From assembly GCA_009767595.1 (NCBI GenBank), contig VSDK01012283.1, positions 278,589-342,588 of the forward strand: 64,000 nucleotides of DNA. Reading direction: 5' to 3'. The notes below the pieces were generated by a model. It made no database searches. It was not told the origin of the DNA and was given only the letters and a program-made list of their open reading frames with translations. Position numbers and translations under genes: made by a program. Shown in pieces: positions 58,661-64,000 of this stretch. Every line of letters starts with the position of its first letter. Position 1 is the stretch's first letter. The DNA is from Symbiodinium kawagutii (lineage: Eukaryota; Sar; Dinophyceae; Suessiales; Symbiodiniaceae).

Positions 58661-58833
58661 TCTGAATACACATCTTCAGTAGTGTTCCTTATTATATCCC
58701 ATTAACACCCATATACCAGCTAGTTAACCACCATTATTGGTTGTTCAAAACCAGCATATATCCTTGATCAAATTTGCTTTCTGCTTTGGGTTCTCAAAGA
58801 TCAGATGGTTTTCCGCCTCCGGTTTCCGTCCAG

Positions 58834-58890
58834 GCCTTGCAAGGACAACGCTTAGGCATCGATGCGGTCCATTGGTTGCGATCCATTCAG
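58834..58890 (+). CDS. Mkt1-like exon: first beta strand and helix
   Basis: ALQGQRLGIDAVHWLRSIQ between TCCGTCCAG and a GC donor (CAG/GCACCG). L-x-G-x-R-L-x-[IV]-D-A is the hallmark start of XPG N-terminal domains. Confidence 0.65.
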
Positions 58891-61800
58891 GCACCGCCGC
58901 CTACGTGATGCTGGTGGATAGTCGATTTGGTTCACGAGACTGGTTGAGTTGGCCATGGGTCAATATTAACCAACCAATGATGGGGGACAACAACCTAAAA
59001 ACTACGGTGAATGATGGGGAACCAGGGGCACAGGGATTTGACCCACTGCCAGTTATGTTGGTTTTTGTTGGGTTTATTTGGGTTTATAGCAATTTAGGTT
59101 TCAGTTATGTTGTTTGTCGATGGGTTTATAGCAATTTGTGTATGGCTGCTTTATGATTGGTTTATGGCTGCTCTGTGATTGGTGGTTTGTGATTGGTTTA
59201 TGGCTGGTTGATGGACTGAGTTGGTCGCTGGACAATCATAGAGTGACGTTGGTGGATAGGATTGAACATGATAGGTGAACGGTGCTTGACAACAGATAAC
59301 TAGAAGCGCTATGACGGTCACCAGCCACTACTTACTTATCAGGGACACTCGCCAACTATATCAGTGCTTCATGGACGAATCATGGCCGGATCATGATGGT
59401 TCATGGTGGTAGTGAGACATATAAAAAACCCCTATGTACATACAATTATACACGTATAGAGAGAGAGAGAGTCGAGAAGAGAACTATTAAGAAAGTATTT
59501 GCAGAATGCAAACGCCGAATGAATTGGATCCCCCCAGTGTTTTTTCCGCCCGCACATTATTTGGTAAGCAAAGGCTCAGGGTTTCTACTATGGTTGCTAT
59601 GAGGCAAGGATATCCTAGTCATTGAAAACCAACGGAACAATTAGATTTCCAGGATGGCAAAGATAGAATAGGCCTGAGGAACCACAGGAATCATTAGATT
59701 TCCATGTGATTTCTACCAGGGAAGAGTGGCACAACTATGGGAAACCAATTGGAAACCATGCAATTTCTAGCGGTTTGACTAATCTGTAATTGGTCTGGTT
59801 TCTATTAAAAGTACAAGGAGACACATTAAAATTGGTATTGCAAAAGAGCGGGGTCAGAGATGGGCTTGAGGCTTTTGATGGAGTAAGATGGTTTGTAAAC
59901 CAATTTTATAAGCAATCATTGGATGGTTTCCCAATCGCAGTGGTCAATCACTATTGATGATGGTTATCAAATCATGGATAGTTGATATTGCTCGCAATAT
60001 TCTTGGCTAATAGGGATGGCAGTAGACATCTACTGAGAGGGGTAAACACCCCTTGTGCCATGGGTCCATGGTTGATGATCAACAGAAACAAGAAGAGGGT
60101 CGCCAGCAAACATGGCGCCAATGCTCCAAGAGATGGGACCTTGTTTGATGGCTCTCTTTGAGCATCCGAGCTGTGTACCAAGCATAAGGTCTATTTCAAA
60201 TTTAAAACGTCTTTTTTTCAAGCCTCCAAAGGCCTTGGTCAATCTTTGGGAGAGCCATTTCGAACCATAAATGTCACATTTTTCAATGAGTCGCATCGAG
60301 TTTCAACTACCCTCTGGTAAACTAAGATAGCCATGGAAAATCCGCCATCAATCCGCCATGGTGATAAACCATCAATGGTTTCCCCCAGGGTTTCTCTCTA
60401 AAGCATGGTGATTCCAATCGTAGACCCAGGCCTTGAGGGACAAGCCTTGGCAGGCCCTGAAGGATCCCTTCGCTGATGCCTTGGGAGGAGTTCCTCCGGG
60501 TATCTTTGGGGTCGTGGACAAGGACTGCTTCAGGGGAGACTTCCATAGCCGAAGCAAGCAAGCAATGATGGGATCAATGGATCCTATCTCAGCCAGCCAT
60601 GATGGGATCATCTGGGATCAATGGATCCTGTCAGCCATGGGATCAATGGATCGGAGAATGTTCCCTTCGCCAGTCGTGGGTCATTCCAGTGCTCAGGAGC
60701 ATGCTGCTTGGTGGTCAAGAAGCTGGTTGGTCGTTAAAGCTGGTTGATCATGGTCAATGATTCGCTGCTCAGGAGCTTGAGGGATTCAGAAGATTGCAAA
60801 TTACTCCAGTCTTCATCTTTCAAGGGATGACTCCTGGTCCCAAGCACTCCATGTTCGTCAATCGACACTCGGTACTCAGCCGTGCGAGCCGCCGTGCCAG
60901 CTCTTTTGGTGTAGGTATGGAGGAGCCGGTTGTGGCTGCCATGGTGGACGATGTTTCCGGACCTGGTATGATGATCTACATACAGTATCTACAAACTATC
61001 TACAACATACGGTATTTGTTCAAAACACCAATCCCCATTTACTCTACTGTAAATAAATCTAATCCAATCGAGTCATCGTCACTATTCTGATCATAGGTAA
61101 TCTAATATGAACCAGCCAAACTGACGAATCCATCCCACCCATCCACATCTAACAAATCAATCAATGAACCAATCTATTTGTCTATCTACCTATCTATCAG
61201 TTTCTTTGCCTAGGAAATCTTTCGATACTATCCAAGGTATCTAATCCTTCAACCTATCGAATGAATCCAACCCGAATCTAATCAAATCAATCGGACCATC
61301 TCTTAATGTGTCGATCTATCTATTCAACACTATTTATTTGTTTTCCCTTACATCGTTTTGTCCTATTTATCCTATTGGGTCCTATGTGTTGATTCATTCT
61401 GTATTTTATATCTTTCTACCTCCCTAGTGATCTACCTGTCGCTTTATTGGCCTGTGTACTTATCAATGCATGCATACATGCATATGTACACACATAAGTA
61501 CATACATACAGACATACATACAGACGTTCAGACATCCAGACAGACGAACATACATACATACATACATACATACATACATACATACATACATACATACATA
61601 CATACATAGGTACGTACGTACGTACGTACCTACCTACCTACCTACCTACCTACCTACCTACATACCTACCTACCTACATACCTACATACCTACATGCCTA
61701 CATACCTACATACCCACATACCTACATACCTACGTACCTACGTACCTACGTACCTACATAATTACCTACCTACCTACTAACCTACCAACCTACAAATCTA

Positions 61801-62527
61801 CAAACCTACAAACATACCTACATACCTACATACTGACAAACCTACAAACTTACATACCCTACCTACATACCTACATACCTACAAACCCTAACACCTACAT
61901 ACCCTACCTACATACCTACATACCTACAAACCCTAATACCTACAAACCCTAATACCTACATACCCTACCTACATACCTACCTACATAATCTACCTAAATA
62001 ACCTACCTACGTAGCCTACCTACATAACCTAACTACGTAGCCTACCTACATAACATACCTACATAACCTACCTACCTACTTACCTATCTACCTACCTACC
62101 CAACCTACCTACCTACCTACCTACCTACCTTACTACCTTACCTACCCACCTACGTACACACGCGCAGACACACGCGCACACACACACATATAGATACATA
62201 CAGACACACAAACATGACATGCACACGCTCACACACCCGTCCCCGCCAGCATTCACACGTAGAGATATACGGATATGCAGAACATGCAATGTATGCATTC
62301 ATACTCTCATAAATATTTCCATATATCCATCACATGCAAGCCTGCATAAAGACATATACCGATGGATGCATGTTTTCCAAACGCTCCATGGGACCCAAGT
62401 CTAACGTCCGAAACCGTGGATCCTTGTGGTGCTTAGGAATGGACCAACAAATGATGGATGCCTGGGCTCTTTTAGCCAGTGGTCACAATAGCGAGGTCCG
62501 GGCTGCTGGTGTTGCAACTTGGAAGAG
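58834..62527 (+). CDS. Mkt1-like protein, XPG N-terminal-like domain (partial)
   Basis: Mkt1 proteins (yeast, trypanosomes) carry a nuclease-like XPG fold without known nuclease activity and bind mRNA regulators such as Pbp1 to control translation and stability in the cytoplasm. Exons 58834-58890, 60430-60557, 60790-60914 and 62437-62527 give, in family order, QRLGIDAVHWLRSIQ, ALGGVPPGIFGVVDKD, LQITPVFIFQGMTPG and MDQQMMDAWALLASGH. The ID of strand 1 and the D-ALGG-P turn are typical of Mkt1 more than of FEN1/XPG. Phases agree across the four exons. The first exon with the start codon and the 3' half are not found; the gene may leave the window. A generic XPG/FEN family nuclease remains possible. 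Confidence 0.6.
58951..59050. mobile_element. Family B element, short form
   Basis: GGCCATGGGTCAATATTAAC at the left, GGGATTTGACCCACTGCC at the right, in the first intron of the Mkt1-like gene. AGTT borders both sides. Confidence 0.8.
59051..60429. other. Intron sequence of the Mkt1-like gene
   Basis: GGTTTATGGCTG-type repeats (59065-59220), a GAGAGAGA run near 59460, and AT-rich DNA. No coding frame fits the gene model. Confidence 0.5.
60430..60557 (+). CDS. Mkt1-like exon: ALGG-P motif
   Basis: ALRDKPWQALKDPFADALGG then VPPGIFGVVDKDCFRGD. A second CAG acceptor at 60453 would drop the first 8 residues in frame. The donor is inferred as GC (60558) to fit the next exon's phase. Confidence 0.6.
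60590..60660. repeat. GGGATCAATGGATC short repeats
   Basis: GGGATCAATGGATCC recurs three times between 60569 and 60655 with ATCTCAGCCAGCCATGAT spacers. Confidence 0.8.
60790..60914 (+). CDS. Mkt1-like exon: ITPVFIFQG motif
   Basis: RLQITPVFIFQGMTPGPKHS matches the conserved x-I-x-P-x-F-V-F-[ND]-G strand of XPG/Mkt1. It is followed by a Ser/Arg-rich stretch (HSVLSRASRRASSFGV). A GT donor at 60915 or one near 60972 both give phase 1. Confidence 0.65.
61180..61489. other. CTATCTAC-rich intronic DNA
   Basis: Degenerate ATCTATCT and AATCAATC words leading into the tetranucleotide array. No gene. Confidence 0.6.
61490..62165. repeat. CATA / CTAC tetranucleotide array, about 675 bp
   Basis: Starts as CATACATA, changes to ACGTACGT and CCTACCTA, then CCTACATA with AACCCTAA words, and ends in ACACACGCGCACAC. 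It is in the last observed intron of the Mkt1-like gene. Confidence 0.97.
62437..62527 (+). CDS. Mkt1-like exon: helix after the XPG N region
   Basis: MDQQMMDAWALLASGHNSEV then RAAGVATWK. Mkt1 and XPG proteins have an R/x-x-A-W-x-L/x(5)-G helix here. Acceptor GCTTAG/GA gives the needed phase; the donor at 62528 (GC) is uncertain. Confidence 0.5.
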
Positions 62528-62824
62528 GCAATATCTCCTTCATGATCTAGTGGTCACAGTTGATTATGTTGATTCATATCACCTTGAAACTCGCTTCAAT
62601 CTTCGGATGCCACACCACACCTGTCTGATAGCAATCATTTCTTTAAAGACGTTCTTAGCCATTGTCCACAATTATAGTTGGCTATGATCATGCTGATCCT
62701 TTGTTTAAACATTACGAACCATGCCCCAACACCAACGAGACAAGCACTGGGGTGCAGGATGGCAACTGGTCCACCAGCATGATTTCAGCCTTTTTGATGG
62801 GTTCTTGCAATTGCCCCTATCTGG

Positions 62825-62922
62825 CGCTTTATCAAATTGGGGACCCCCAAACATTGTTGGTTTTACTACTATAAAGGTAATGAATATGGGATGATTTGGG
62901 GGTCCCATTTTGAGAAACCGCC
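62825..62922. mobile_element. Family A element
   Basis: Left end CGCTTTATCAAATTGGGGAC, right end GGGGTCCCATTTTGAGAAACCGCC apart from the first bases. Flanks ATCTGG (62819) and ATTTGG (62923) are a 6-bp duplication with one change. Confidence 0.8.
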
Positions 62923-62954
62923 ATTTGGCAATGGTCGACTAGTCATGCCTTGAG

Positions 62955-63113
62955 ATGGGGCGGCACAACAGGGCGGACCACCGGGATGCGGCTCGCAAGC
63001 TCTGGGGATTGGAAGGTGCATGGATGCAGCTAGAGGCGTTATCCAGAACTAGCTGTATGCTGGAGTCAACAGTCAGTGGTTTGGAAAACATGGACATTCT
63101 TTTTCGTGAGCCA
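62955..63113 (+). CDS. Possible exon, unknown
   Basis: Frame reads AARKLWGLEGAWMQLEALSR and MLESTVSGLENMDILFREPQ, helical and protein-like. It could be a further exon of the Mkt1-like gene, but no motif confirms this. Confidence 0.35.
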
Positions 63114-63960
63114 CAAGTTAGCTGGTTTTTGGGGGTGATTTTGGGGTGATGATACGCTACCGGAAAAGGGTGTACAACCATGGTTCCGTCCAACGATTCG
63201 GGGCGCTACCGAATTCCGAGCTCATTGGACTCACTACTGAGGACAGTGGCTCGGGACTAAACTTACCTGCAAGGAGCACCTGACAGATAGCTATCCCTAG
63301 TCCCGCTATCCGAAACGAGATCACTGTGTTGCTTAGCAAACTGGAAGACACATAGGAACCTTAGGCGTCAGTGGGTTCCTGTGCCAGTACCATTTGGTGA
63401 TGGCTCCTGACCATCCAACAAAGGTGTAGAAGGAGAAGGGGTCCTTGAAGAGCCGCGCCAAGCTCTTGCCAAAACCGGCTGGCTGCGCCAGGCTCAGAAA
63501 TTTTTCGCGGTGTCAACCAGCCGAATAAATGGTGACTTGGGATGAATGACACATAGGTTTTTGCTGCCGGATGTCAGTGGCTGGAAGCCACCAAGTGCCT
63601 GGTGTTCAGGGGATCCTACAGCCTTGGAACATGTTGCTGGAAACTTTGTTGAACAGCCAAGTCAGCTTGTCTCTGACACATTTGGAACCATGGGAAGCAC
63701 AAGGTTTGTGTATTATTGGACAACTATAACGACTGCAGAAGTGAGCATTGATAGGATGGAAATACGCGGTTGAATTGCTTGGAAAAATTGTCAGATCAAC
63801 GCTGTGAAACTCAAGCCCAAAACTGACCCGCTCACCCTCTGCGACTGGTTGCTTTTACACCACAGATTGATGCTTATGTCATGTGTTCATTGATGCATAA
63901 CCACGGTTTGACCACGAATGATTACGAACACATAAACACCAATTGGGTAGTCAATCAATC
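63114..63960. other. 3' region, no confident gene
   Basis: GC-moderate DNA with short frames on both strands (for example 63546-63773 on +). No domain recognised; may hold further exons of the Mkt1-like gene. Confidence 0.35.
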
Positions 63961-63970
63961 AAAACATATG

Positions 63971-64000
63971 GACATGTGCCAAAATAGTGGTACTCCCAAA
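63971..64000. mobile_element. Left end of a family F element cut by the window edge
   Basis: ACATGTGCCAAAATAGTGG resembles the family F left end (GTATGTGCCAAAATTATG) at 29514. The rest lies outside the window. Confidence 0.35.

Noticed and set aside
1-64000. tRNA, rRNA and a dinoflagellate spliced-leader relic
   Set aside because: I looked for conserved tRNA arms, rRNA cores and the spliced-leader core TTTTGGCTCAAG by eye and saw none. A covariance-model or string search would settle it.

Overview
The window looks like nuclear DNA from a dinoflagellate, most likely a Suessiales/Symbiodiniaceae-type genome. I infer this from the architecture, not from a marker gene. Exons are short and scattered in long introns, about half the inferred introns of the main gene use GC instead of GT donors, and there are many short dispersed elements with inverted ends. 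Microsatellites are abundant, and there is a TTTAGGG-like interstitial array. I see no bacterial operon, Shine-Dalgarno logic, rRNA, tRNA or CRISPR array. Two assembly gaps (N runs) lie at 1343-1674 and 19342-19629.

Layout. 0-5 kb is repeat-rich: a 41-bp tandem array, a fold-back element with long inverted arms, duplicated GC-rich blocks with a broken coding region ending at 4237, and a CATA microsatellite. 5-38 kb is mostly intergenic or intronic DNA with isolated exon-like blocks of unknown function on either strand, for example 20433-20626 (+), 22580-22947 (-) and 32704-32955 (-). 38.4-39.06 kb encodes the C-terminal part of an EF-hand protein.

The best-supported gene is a polycystin-2-like (TRPP) cation channel on the + strand, 40173-56070, possibly starting near 39240. 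I could chain about 20 exons whose intron phases agree throughout. They give the extracellular TOP domain, S2-S6, the pore, and a C-terminal coiled-coil region ending at a TGA at 56068-56070. Downstream on the same strand, exons from 58834 to about 62527 encode the XPG N-terminal-like domain of an Mkt1-like post-transcriptional regulator; this gene may run past the window.

At least five families of short terminal-inverted-repeat elements, resembling dinoflagellate introners, are spread through introns and intergenic DNA. One copy (about 40326-40440) is essentially a whole intron of the channel gene, with GC-AG splice sites at its edges and an intact reading frame across it. Another lies in intron 53548-55442 next to a nearly perfect 23-bp satellite of about 43 copies that seems to derive from the element's own end.
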